NCBI GenBank assembly: GCA_002197995.1
Contig: NGZR01000023.1
Coordinates: 1 to 18,714, forward strand
Reading direction: 5' to 3'
Length of the DNA stretch: 18,714 nt
Source of the DNA: Gaeumannomyces sp. JS-464
Taxonomy: Eukaryota > Ascomycota > Sordariomycetes > Magnaporthales > Magnaporthaceae
The notes beneath the pieces are model-generated. The model was not told the origin of the DNA, searched no databases, and saw nothing but the letters and a program-made list of their open reading frames with translations. Made by a program: the position numbers and the translations under genes. Of the stretch, positions 9,966-18,714 are shown one piece after another. Positions within the stretch are counted from its first letter, which is position 1; every line of letters starts with the position of its first letter.

Positions 9966-11320
9966 GTGCACGGGTACGGCGGGTTTGACCTTGGTCGACA
10001 CTTCGGGCTGGTTGACGACGGCGCACGGGCACGGTGTACGACGTGGGCTACACGGGCCTGTACGCTGTACGGGGTTGTGACGGGGTACCACGGGTACGGT
10101 GGGTGGGTGACACACACTTGCACGGGTACGGCGGCCGTTCGACCTTGGTGACACACTCCGGGCCGACTTACACACACGCGCACGGGTACGGTGCCGGGTT
10201 TGACCTTGGACACACTCGACGCTTTGTCGACACACGCACGACGACGGGTACGGTACTGTGTGCACGGGTACGGTGGGTTTACTCTTGGTGACACACTTCG
10301 ACGCCGGCGGACACACGTGCACGGGTACGGTGTGGTGGTGTACGGGTTTGTACGCTTTGGGGGGCTTCACGTGGGTTGACGGCCTGTACACCTACCACGT
10401 GGGTTTTACGTACACGCCGACGGCCTGTGGTTACCGGCGGGTTTTACACTACGGCTGACACGCTTGTACGTTACTACGTGGTTTTACGTGACGTTACACA
10501 CCCTTGTACACTCGTACACGGGTTGTACACACACGGTACCACGGGTACGGCGGCCGTTTACACCTTTGTGACACACTTTACACGCTACACTTGCACACAC
10601 GTGCACGGGTACACGTGTACGTGGGTGGACGCTTACCTCCACCTACACACGGGTGCTTTACGTGGACGTACACGCTTTGTGACTTGTACACACACACGCT
10701 TTACGTGGGTTACACACCCTGTACACTTACTACACCACGGTGCACACACACACGTACCACGGGTACGGTGGGCACGGTACGACACACACGTGCACGGGTA
10801 CACGCGCCGGTTGACCTTGGTTACCACTTCGGTTTTACCCGACACACGGTGCACGGGTACGGTGGACACGTTTTTACACTGGCCTACTACACCGCTCGCC
10901 TGGCCTACACCGACACCCTTTTACGCACCCACCCGGCGGGGCGTTGTGGGCCTTGTACGCTGGCGCTGCACACACCGCGGGGCGGACACACGTGCACACG
11001 GTACACGCGCCCGTCGCGTGGGTCGACTTTTTACACACACTTTCCCACTACTACACACTACACTTTTTCGGACACACACTGGCTTGCGGCACCCGGACAC
11101 CCACTTTGGGGCGTACGGGCACCCGCGGGTCGGCGTCGGTGGGTACTACTACGCACACACCGCGCTCTCGGGCGGTACGTCGCGGACACGTTGTGCACGG
11201 GTACACGCACACACGCGGGGGCGGGGACGGGACGGTGGGGGGTTTTTACACGCTTTACGGGGACCTTTTTACACACCGGACGCACACCACACACACGGCC
11301 TTCGCGGACGCGGACGGACA
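9966..11320 (+). repeat. IGS subrepeat region with dispersed GCAGGGTAGG motif
   Basis: The restored motif GTGCAGGGTAGG(T/C)G recurs at irregular 30 to 250-base spacing, for example near 9966, 10091, 10120, 10180, 10245, 10262, 10318, 10541, 10600, 10757, 10794 and 10850. It is often followed by a second element, GTTTGACCTTGG or a variant (9983, 10140, 10199, 10275, 10813), and a GGTGA-A-run. This looks like a decayed array of longer subrepeats. Such spacer repeats are typical of fungal rDNA and evolve by unequal exchange; any enhancer or fork-barrier role is unproven. Confidence 0.75.
11018..11150 (+). promoter_or_regulatory. Upstream duplicate of the promoter-like block (candidate spacer promoter)
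   Basis: It matches 12629-12764 (and 1307-1437) from GTGGGTCGATTTTTA through TTTTTCGGAAA and GCGGCACCCGGA to GTCGGTGGGTATATAGC, with clear divergence in the middle. It lies about 1.6 kb upstream of its partner. Conservation of both ends, including the TATA-like 3' end, suggests selection or recent duplication. A spacer promoter is an inference. Confidence 0.4.
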
Positions 11321-11449
11321 CACACACACGTGCACGGGTGGGTTACACACACGCTACCACACACGGGCTTCACGGGGGTTACACGCTTTGTACACTTACT
11401 ACGGGGTACACACACGGTACCACGGGTGGGTGGTTTACGTACACACACG

Positions 11450-11553
11450 GTGCACGGGTACGGTGACACACACACTGTCACGTGGCCCACCACGCGCCCG
11501 CCACGGCTTACGCGACACCCCCACGCACCCGCTCGGTTACGGCCTGGGGGGCC
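11450..11553 (+). repeat. IGS dispersed repeat, block 1, second unit
   Basis: Counterpart of 136-239, differing by a few indels such as one fewer C at about 11515-11521. Confidence 0.7.
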
Positions 11554-12073
11554 TGGGGGGCCTGTGGCTCGACGACTGTTGGGGGTTGTACACACACACG
11601 TGCACGGGTACGGTGGGTGGGTGACACACGGTGCACGGGTACGGTGTACACACACCTACACCACTTACTACTACACACTACACACTTACACACTACACTA
11701 CACCGACACACTACACACACGGTTTACGTACGACACACCGGACTACACGTTTTACACTACACCACTTACTGCACGTGGACACACACACCTACTACACACA
11801 CACACGGTGGTACACACACTGACACCACACACTTACACCACACGGTTGGTGGACACTTTACTACACGGGTTACACACGTACACACACTGGTACACTACAC
11901 ACACACTGTGGCCACACACTGACACACGCACTACACACACACGTTACACGTACTACACACACCACACCCGTACCACTACACACACTCGCGCGGTTTACTT
12001 CCACACACCCCTGTTTACACTACTACACCCTACACACACCACACGCACGCCACGGTTGCTACTCGCTCGACTT

Positions 12074-12077
<4 letters not shown>

Positions 12078-12105
<28 letters not shown>

Positions 12106-12133
12106 GACACTACACACACACACACACACACAC
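12078..12133 (+). repeat. Interrupted poly-A tract (written as CA repeat), second unit
   Basis: Counterpart of 747-807. It starts with fourteen A's restored, then G and further A-runs. Run lengths differ from the first unit by whole A's. Confidence 0.85.
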
Positions 12134-12189
12134 CGCCACACGTGTGCACACGTACCACGGGTACGCTGGGTACACGCGGACACACGTAC

Positions 12190-12285
12190 CGACGGTACGG
12201 TGACACACACACTGTCACGTGGCCCACCGGCGCCCGCCACGGCTTGACCACACCCCCTACGCACCCGCCCGGCTACGGCCTGGGG
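12190..12285 (+). repeat. IGS dispersed repeat, block 2, second unit
   Basis: Counterpart of 865-960, with the same CTGTCA, GTGGCCCAC and GCGCCCGCCACGGCTTGA elements. Confidence 0.7.
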
Positions 12286-12328
12286 ACCGCCGCTGGCTCG
12301 ACGGTACGGCGGGGTGACACGGACACAC

Positions 12329-12447
12329 GTGCACGGGTACGGTGACACACACGTGCACGGGTACGGTACACACACGTGCACGGGTACGGTGACACACACG
12401 TGCACGGGTACGGTGACACACACGTGCACGGGTACGGTGACACACAC
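12329..12447 (+). repeat. Five-copy IGS tandem repeat, second unit
   Basis: Units start at 12329, 12353, 12376, 12400 and 12424. The second unit lacks one G. Same restored unit and same copy number as 1005-1124, so the array is stable between neighbouring rDNA units. Confidence 0.92.
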
Positions 12448-12511
12448 TTACTTACGTGGCTCACCACGCGCCCGTACACGGCCTACACTACACACCCCCC
12501 TGGGACCTCGA
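12424..12511 (+). repeat. IGS dispersed repeat, block 3, second unit
   Basis: Counterpart of 1101-1187. It begins in the last short tandem unit and carries the GTGGCTCAC variant. Confidence 0.55.
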
Positions 12512-12628
12512 CCCGGTGGGGTGCCCGGGCCGCGGGGCGACACACACGCGCGACGTCACGGTGCCCCCACCGACCCACACGTCGACACTTTGGACGGCCC
12601 ACACCGCGGACGACTGGGTTTGGTGGCC

Positions 12629-12764
12629 GTGGGTCGACTTTTTACACACACCCTCCCACTACCACACACACTACTTTTTCGGACACACACTCGCTCGCGG
12701 CACCCGGACACCCCCCCACGGGCGGACACACACCCGCGGGACTCGACTGTCGGTGGGTACTACT
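12629..12764 (+). promoter_or_regulatory. Candidate RNA polymerase I gene promoter block, second unit
   Basis: Same block as 1307-1437, ending in restored GTCGGTGGGTATATGA about 1.0 kb (as written) before the 18S start. It is the downstream partner of the duplicate at 11018-11150. Promoter function is inferred from duplication, position and the TATA-like end. Confidence 0.45.
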
Positions 12765-13775
12765 GACGACACACGGGGGCCTGGACGCCGGGACGACCCG
12801 GCACACACGGGCGCACCACCCCCGACTCTCACGCGGGTGGGGTGCACGCGCGCACGTGGTTTACCACGGTGCCTTTGGGCCCACGTCGACCCGCTGCACG
12901 GCGCTTCGCCCCCGCTGTGGTTACGTTCCCCTCTGGACCCGCCCCCGGCGCTACACACGACCGGGGTTTGCCACCTGGCACGCCCGCGGTGGTTACGTTC
13001 CCCTCTGGACCCGCACCTCGTGCGCTACACACGACCGGGGTTTGCCACCTGCGCGCCCGCCGCACGTTACGTTCCCCTCTGGACCCGCCCCACGGCGCTA
13101 CACACGACCGGGGTTTGCTGCACGCGGGCGCACCGCCTGCCCACGCCCCTGCACACCGCGGGCGCTGGGCCCGGCGCGTCCCTTACTTTGACACCACGGC
13201 CGTCGTCGCGTGGACCCGTTACTGCACGCCTCGTACGGACGACCACCACCCTCGGTCACACGGCGGCCCACTGGCGGCGGCCACACCCCTGGACGCGGCG
13301 CACCGCTACCGGCGCACTGCGCTCACCCACGGCTGCCCTGACACGCGGTGGCGCCCCCGGGCGCTACCCCCCACACGGTTGGGCTCTGACACGACCCGCT
13401 GGCCCCTGGCCACACACGACTCACACACACGACGCACTCGGGACGACCACCCACCCCGCCGGGACCGCTGACACCACGCACGACACCTCCGGGGCGACGG
13501 ACCTCCTCCTGGGCGGCCTACGGCGGCACCCGGCCCCCTGACCGGGGCCTCGTGCCCGCCGACACGGCACGCCTGGGGACGCACGACGACGGGGGACACA
13601 CGCGGACTGCCCCCGCGGGGCACCCTCCGGCGCTTGCCGGCGGTCGCCTCACGGGGGCGGGGCGCCTGACACGGCCTCACACACACCCTCACGGGCGCCC
13701 CCTCCACGTACACCTACACTTCTCCGCCCCGTGACACACCGGGCGGTGGCCACACCCCCGGCGCACCGACTACGT
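12765..13775 (+). other. Probable 5'ETS, second unit
   Basis: GC-rich spacer between the candidate promoter and the second 18S, matching 1438-2458. It includes the three-copy repeat at 12920-13126. Nothing else is recognised in the remaining stretch, 13127-13775. Confidence 0.55.
12920..13126 (+). repeat. Three-copy 73-base tandem repeat in the presumed 5'ETS, second unit
   Basis: Units start at about 12920, 12992 and 13066, each opening with restored GTTAGTTCCCCTCTGGACC. Copy number matches the first unit. Confidence 0.9.
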
Positions 13776-16439
13776 TACCCTGGTTGACTTCTGCCACGTA
13801 CGTCACTACTGCTCTTACACACGACTTACACGCCACTGCACTGTCTACACGTACTACACACACACTTACTACCACGCGACACACCTGCGACACTGGCTCA
13901 CTTACACACTCACGTTACTCGTTTACTTTGACTACGTACCTTACCTACCACTGGACTACACCCGTGGTACACTTCTACGACGCTACACTACCACTGCTGA
14001 CACACCCCCGACCTTCGGACACGGGGTGTACTTTACTTACGACTTACACACACGCCACTGCCCTCCGGGGCTCACCTGGTGACTTCACTGACTACACCTT
14101 CTCGACACTCGCACCGGCCTTGCGCCGGCGACTGGTTCACTTCACACACTTTCTGCCCTACTCACACCTTTCGACCGGCTGGGTCTTGGCCACGCCGTGG
14201 TGACCACACCGGGTACACCGGACGGGTTACGGGCTCGACCCCCGACACACACCGCCTGACGACACACCGGCGTTTACCACTCCACACGGACACGGCACGC
14301 ACGGCGCGCACACACTTACCCCACTGCCGACCACCGGCGACGGTACGTGACCGACGACACACTACCTGACTACCACGGGCTCTTTTGGGTCTTGTACACT
14401 TGGACACTGACGTACCACACTTTACACACTCTCTTACACCGACGGACACCACACTTGGACGGGCACACGTCTGGTGCCACGCACGCCGCGGTACACTTCC
14501 ACGCTCCACACTACGCGTACTACTTACACACGTTGTTGCACGTTACACACACGCTCGTACGTTGACACCCTTGGGCCTGGCTGGCCGGTCCGCCTCACCC
14601 GCGTGCACCTGGTCCGGCCGGGCCTTTCCCTCTGGGGACGCCCCACTGCCCTTTACCTGGGCGTGGCGGGGACACCCACGGACCTTTTACCTTTGACACA
14701 CACACTTACGACGTGTTCACACACGCACGGCCTACTGCTCGACACTACCACTTACGCACTGGACACTACACTACGACACTACGGACCGTGTGGTTCTACT
14801 TTTGTTGGTTTCTACGGACCCGCCGTACACTGACTTACACTACGGGACCACGTCGGGGGCGTCACGTACTTCACACTTGTCACGACGGTGACACACTTCT
14901 TGGACTTTACTTGACACGACCTACACCTACCTGCGACACACGCACTTCGTCACACGGACTGTTTTCACTTACACTCACGGACACCGACACACGTTACGGG
15001 GACTCGACACACACCGACTCACGACTACCCGTTGTACGTCTTACACACCACACCACTGCCGACCTACGGGACTCGGGCGGTGTTACTTTTTGACCCGCTC
15101 GGCACCCTTACCACCGACACACGTACCACACGTTCTGGGTTCTGGGGGACGTACTGGTCGCACACGGCTGACACACCTTACACACGACACACTTGACCGG
15201 ACACGGGCACCCACCCACGGGGTGACACCTGTTGCTTACGCCGCACGCGTCTCTGCCCGTGACACACGCGGCCTGTTGCACCACGCGCACGCACGGTGGG
15301 TGGCGTGTCCCTCGTACACACACCACACCGTACACGCTACGTCACCACCACGCGTGGCGACCACCCCTCACACACTTGCGGGGACCACGCCTACACACGC
15401 GCGACGTACCGACACACCACGCGGGACACACCACGCTGGCCGGCCGCCGCCGGACCGTGACACACACCCTCACGCGCACTGCTACCACACTGGCCACACT
15501 CCGCACGCCGACGCCCCTACACGGGTACCCACCGCCTACGGGGGACACGGTTCACGACGACCTTGACCGGGGGTGGTCCCTCTCCGGACGGGGCTACACG
15601 ACTACACACGTCCGACGCTCGGGGCGACACACGCCCCGGGACTGTTGGTGCTCTGCCACACCTGACACACACTGGGACGCCTGCGGCTTACACTTTGACC
15701 TCACACCACCGGGGACACACCTCACCCACGGTCCACGACCACCACACCGACGGACTTGACCACGACTGACGACGCTCTTTCTTGACTTTTGTGGGTGGTG
15801 CACTGGCCGTTCTTACGTTGGTGGACGTGACTTTGTCTGCTTACACTTGCGACTACACCGACACCGACGACCCTACACCCTGCTACACACTACGCCCGCG
15901 TCGCTTTGGCGGCGCGCACGGCTTCTTACGACGGGACCTACTCGGCTCACACGCCGACTGGACACGTTTGACGGCACACTACACCACGGTCTGTGACTGC
16001 CCTTACGACTGTTCTGGGCCGCACCGCGCGCTACCACCTGACCACCACGCCACGCGACGTCCTTCCTTGGCCGACGACGGCCCGGGTACACTCTTGTTAC
16101 ACACCTGTGTCGTGCTGGGGACTACGACGCACTTGCACACTTACTTGCTCTTCACACCGACGGACACTCCCTACGTACACGCGACACGTCACTCACGCTT
16201 GCGTTGACTTACCGTCCCTGCCCTTTGTACCACCACCCGCCCGTCGCTACCTACCCGACTTGACACCGGCTCACGTGACGGCCTTCGGACCTGGCCCACG
16301 GGACGGTGGCACACCTACCCACCCCACGGTGCCGGACACGTTGTACCGACACCTCGGTCGTTTACGACGGACACGTACACACACGTCGTACACCACACGG
16401 TCTCCGTTGGTGACACCCACGCGGACGGGACTCACTTAC
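13776..16439 (+). rRNA. 18S rRNA: 18S rRNA gene with group I intron, second copy
   Basis: Second copy of the small-subunit rRNA gene, from restored TACCTGGTTGATTCTGCCAG at 13776 to GGGATCATTA at 16439. It is 24 window bases shorter than the first copy. Some losses hit universally conserved positions: near 13811 the conserved TATGCTTGTCTTAAAG lacks three bases, and near 13938 GTACCTTAC lacks a C. These are more likely sequencing deletions than biology. At other places this copy is the better one: TTAGAGTGTTC near 14706, where the first copy lacks an A, and AAATTGACGGAAGG near 15192, where the first lacks bases. The 530 loop and decoding site are intact, and the group I intron interrupts it at the same site as in the first unit. 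Confidence 0.97.
15224..15674 (+). mobile_element. Group I intron in 18S (site S943), second copy
   Basis: Same insertion point and core elements as the first copy: restored TTCAGAGACTTGACGGG at about 15551-15571 and TAAGATAAAGTCC at about 15595-15613, with a final G at 15674 before exon GGAGCCTGCGG. It is 451 bases as written against 457, the differences being scattered indels. Presence in both neighbouring units suggests the intron is fixed, or at least common, across the array. No endonuclease reading frame fits in it. Confidence 0.9.
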
Positions 16440-16612
16440 GACGTTGACACACACACCTCCACACCCCCTGTGACACCCTTACCCTTTACTGTTGCTTCGG
16501 CGGACCGACCGGCCCCCTGGGGCCCGACACGCCGCCGGACGGTTTCACACACCTCTGACACTCTTTGGTGTACTCTCTGACGGACACACACACACACACA
16601 CCACACACACTT
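16440..16612 (+). other. ITS1: ITS1, second copy
   Basis: Counterpart of 5147-5327, eight bases shorter. The losses are mostly in A-runs and C-runs. The CTGTTGCTTCGGCGGAC core is intact. Confidence 0.95.
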
Positions 16613-16812
16613 ACACACCTTTCACACCACACCGGACTCTCTTGGTTCTGGCACTCGACTGACACGACACCGCACGCGACACACTGCGACTACACGTACA
16701 CTGTGACACTTGCACGACACTTCACGTGACACTCACTCGACACTCTTTGACACCGCACCACTTGCGCCCGCCGGTACTTCCGGCGGGCACTGCCTGTTCG
16801 ACGCGTCACTTT
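16613..16812 (+). rRNA. 5.8S rRNA: 5.8S rRNA gene, second copy
   Basis: Restored from AAACTTTCAACAACGGATCT to GAGCGTCATTT. It has the same length (200 as written, about 157 restored) as the first copy and I saw no differences. It lies between ITS1 and ITS2 in the same RNA polymerase I transcription unit. Confidence 0.98.
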
Positions 16813-17004
16813 CACCCACCTCACACGCCCACGCTTGGTGGGGCACCCCGGCCGCCCGGCGGTCGGGGCCCCACACGTACCACTCGGCGGTCTCGCTACG
16901 GACCCTGACGCGACGTACACCTCGCGGTACACACACCGCGCCTCGCTCGACGGTTCCCGGCGGGCTTCCACGCCGCTACACACACCCCCTACACTCTTCT
17001 TACG
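16813..17004 (+). other. ITS2: ITS2, second copy
   Basis: Counterpart of 5528-5725 with several short losses, for example three bases within the restored GTGTTGGGGC region near 16840 and a lost C and G near 16905-16912. Confidence 0.94.
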
Positions 17005-18714
17005 GTTGACCCTCGGACTCACGGTACGGACACTACCCCGCTGACACCTTACACGCACTACTCACACTACACGCGGACGGACACACACACACACCCACAC
17101 CACGGGACTTGCCCTACGTACACCGGCGACGTGACACGCGGCACACCACGCTCACACTTTGACACACTCTGGCCCCACGGCCCGACGTTGTACACTTTGC
17201 ACGACGGACTGCTTTGGTGACCGCGCCTACCCGACGTCCCCTGGACACCGGGGCGCCACCACGACGGGTGACGACGCCCCGTACTGGTTTGACCGCCGAC
17301 GCCTCTGTACACACGCTCCTTCGACCACGTCGACGTACGTTTGGGACACTGCTGCTCTACACACGGGACGGTACACACTTCTACACACGCTACACTACCC
17401 GGCCACGACGACCCGACTACGCGCACCACACGTACGACGTGACTCGACACACGACTGACACACACGCACCTTGACACACGACGGTTACACACTACGCACC
17501 GTGACACACTTGTTGACACACGGGACGCGCTCGTGACCACGACCTTGCGCCGGGCGGACTCACTCCACGCGTCTCGCTGGTGCACCTCCGCCCGGCTCAC
17601 GGCCACGCACTCGGTTTTCGCCGGGGGACCACACACGCTTCGGACACCGTACGCTCCTCTCGGGACGTGTTACTACGCCCGTCGCGTACACTACCCCCGG
17701 CGGGACCCGACGGACCCGCGCTTCGGCACACGGACTGCTGGCGTACACTGGTCACTCACGCGACCCCGTCTTGACACACCACCGGACCCGGGACGTCACA
17801 CGCACTTACGTGCGACGTGTTTGGGTGTACACACACCCCGCACCGCGTACTGACACACGTGACACCGTACGGTGACGACGCTTCGGCGCACTCACTCGAC
17901 CCGACTCCTGACTGTTTCGGACTGGACTTTGACGTACGGACGCACTTACACCGCTTGGACCCCACACACGACTGGTGACACCTACTACTTGACACTACGG
18001 GTGACACGCACGACGGACACACCTCTGGTGGACGGCTCGCACGCGGTTCTGACCTGCACACACTCGACTCGTCACACACTTTGACGTACTACGGGGCGAC
18101 ACACGACCTACACTCGACCCACTCTACGTACGGTACCCGACACGTTTCCCTCACGGACTACGCACGTGTCGTCTTCACGTTTACACGCGTACACACGCGA
18201 CACTGACTACGGGACCTCGGGGGGCGACTTTTACGCCTTCACTCCACTCTCACACTTTACACACTACTGTACACGACACGCCCTTGTACCTGTTGACACA
18301 CGTGGCCTTCGACACTGTACCCGACCACCTACGTGGCACCACTTTTGTACACGCGACACCACGGCGACTGCGGGACTGACACCCGACACCGCGGGTTACA
18401 CGGTGCCGGACGTGGACCGCTCACTCACGACCACCCACCACACACGGCGTTACGTACACTCTGACACGCACGGACCGGTGGCCACTGGACACGTCGGAAC
18501 TCCGCTACACGGACCTGGTACACACACCTCACCCTGCCGACACTGTGCTACGCCCTGACACACACTGGACTGGCGCTCACACGCGTCCCACCCCACTACC
18601 CCCGCCCTACGGGTACGACACCGACGCGCCCTACGGACTACGGCGGCGTGGACGACTACGCGACCGACACGGCTACGGCGTGACGCCCGGCTACGACGCT
18701 GTCTCTACGTGCAC
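17005..18714 (+). rRNA. 28S rRNA: 28S rRNA gene, second copy, 5' part only
   Basis: Starts restored GTTGACCTCGGATCAGGTAG at 17005 and runs off the window at a point matching 7492 of the first copy. This part spans 1,710 bases where the first copy has 1,767. Deletions and small rearrangements become frequent toward the end, for example near 18178-18240 and 18330-18360, and one A has lost its C at 18498. I read this as declining sequence quality rather than a pseudogene. It contains the 5.8S-pairing 5' end and the D1-D3 region only. Confidence 0.95.

Larger units (their letters stand above)
9851..13775 (+). other. Complete rDNA intergenic spacer with 5'ETS, second unit
   Basis: Runs from the 28S 3' end to the next 18S start, about 3.9 kb as written (near 3.1 kb restored, estimated). 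The first 115 bases after 28S include a short T-run at 9896-9901 that could belong to 3' processing or termination, though nothing decides this. A motif-rich half (9966-11320) follows, then the stretch shared with positions 15-2458. I looked for a 5S rRNA gene and for coding sequence and saw neither. Confidence 0.92.
1..18714 (+). other. Systematic C after every A (A written as AC)
   Basis: On the + strand each A is followed by C almost without exception, so AA, AG, AT, ATG, TAA and TAG are effectively absent. Removing the C after each A restores strongly conserved rRNA motifs throughout: the 18S 5' end, the 530 loop, the 18S decoding site, 5.8S, the 28S peptidyl-transferase region and the sarcin-ricin loop. 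The effect is strand-specific: T is not preceded by an extra G, which is what the same operation on the other strand would produce. Exceptions seen by eye are 'at' at 357-358, 'aa' at 478-479 and 481-482, and 'aa' at 18498-18499. I infer a data-level artefact or encoding rather than real DNA chemistry. Confidence 0.96.
15..18714 (+). repeat. Tandem rDNA repeat units (period about 11.3 kb as written)
   Basis: Position 15 aligns with 11330, the 18S start at 2459 with 13776, and 7492 with the last base, 18714. The spacing is about 11,315 to 11,317 window bases, roughly 9 kb after restoration (estimated, not counted), a normal size for a fungal rDNA unit. Copies are collinear and nearly identical but differ by many one- to three-base indels. 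An A lost from one copy takes its following C with it, for example around 3399 against about 14707. The first unit lacks the left part of its IGS and the second stops inside 28S. Confidence 0.96.

Noticed and set aside
9903..10391. Minus-strand frames rich in Val, Cys, Arg and Pro
   Set aside because: They are the complement of the AC-biased spacer, have no ATG start and no recognisable domain, and lie in the IGS.
10376..12247. Second long + strand open frame resembling the first
   Set aside because: Same artefact, over the IGS of the second unit.
1..18714. A novel genetic code, synthetic message or DNA data storage payload
   Set aside because: The rest of the content is fully explained by conserved rRNA genes and a spacer once AC is read as A, leaving no additional message.

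Overview
This window is not protein-coding DNA. It is about one and a half tandem units of a fungal nuclear ribosomal DNA array, written in a distorted form. On the + strand practically every adenine is followed by a cytosine: AA, AG and AT are missing apart from four places I found (near 357, 478, 481 and 18498). Reading each 'ac' as a single 'A' (so 'acc' is AC and 'acac' is AA) restores textbook 18S, 5.8S and 28S rRNA. The 'CA microsatellites' are really A-runs, and the long open + frames are artefacts, because TAA and TAG cannot be written under this rule. All coordinates below are window coordinates; 'restored' means after dropping the C that follows each A. I estimate the true length as roughly four fifths of what is shown, so a unit of about 11.3 kb here would be about 9 kb.

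Layout, all genes on +. First unit: partial intergenic spacer (IGS) and 5' external transcribed spacer, 1-2458; 18S, 2459-5146, interrupted by a group I intron at 3916-4372; ITS1, 5147-5327; 5.8S, 5328-5527; ITS2, 5528-5725; 28S, 5726 to about 9850. Second unit: complete IGS, 9851-13775; 18S, 13776-16439, with the same intron at 15224-15674; ITS1, 16440-16612; 5.8S, 16613-16812; ITS2, 16813-17004; the 5' part of 28S, 17005-18714. The IGS holds several repeat families, a duplicated block of about 130 bases ending in a TATA-like motif that may be a spacer promoter plus gene promoter, and a three-copy repeat just upstream of 18S.

Organism: restored 18S, ITS and 28S are those of a filamentous ascomycete (Sordariomycetes). 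The restored ITS1 and ITS2 look most like the Gaeumannomyces/Magnaporthiopsis group of Magnaporthales, judged from memory. The rRNA genes are one RNA polymerase I transcription unit in the usual order 18S-5.8S-28S. I saw no 5S gene, which fits filamentous ascomycetes, whose 5S genes are dispersed.

The two units differ mainly by small indels, some in universally conserved rRNA positions, and these grow denser toward the right-hand end. That looks like long-read error rather than biology. The 'C after every A' pattern has no natural mechanism I know of. A text-level encoding or processing artefact is by far the likeliest cause, but it is the most striking property of the window.
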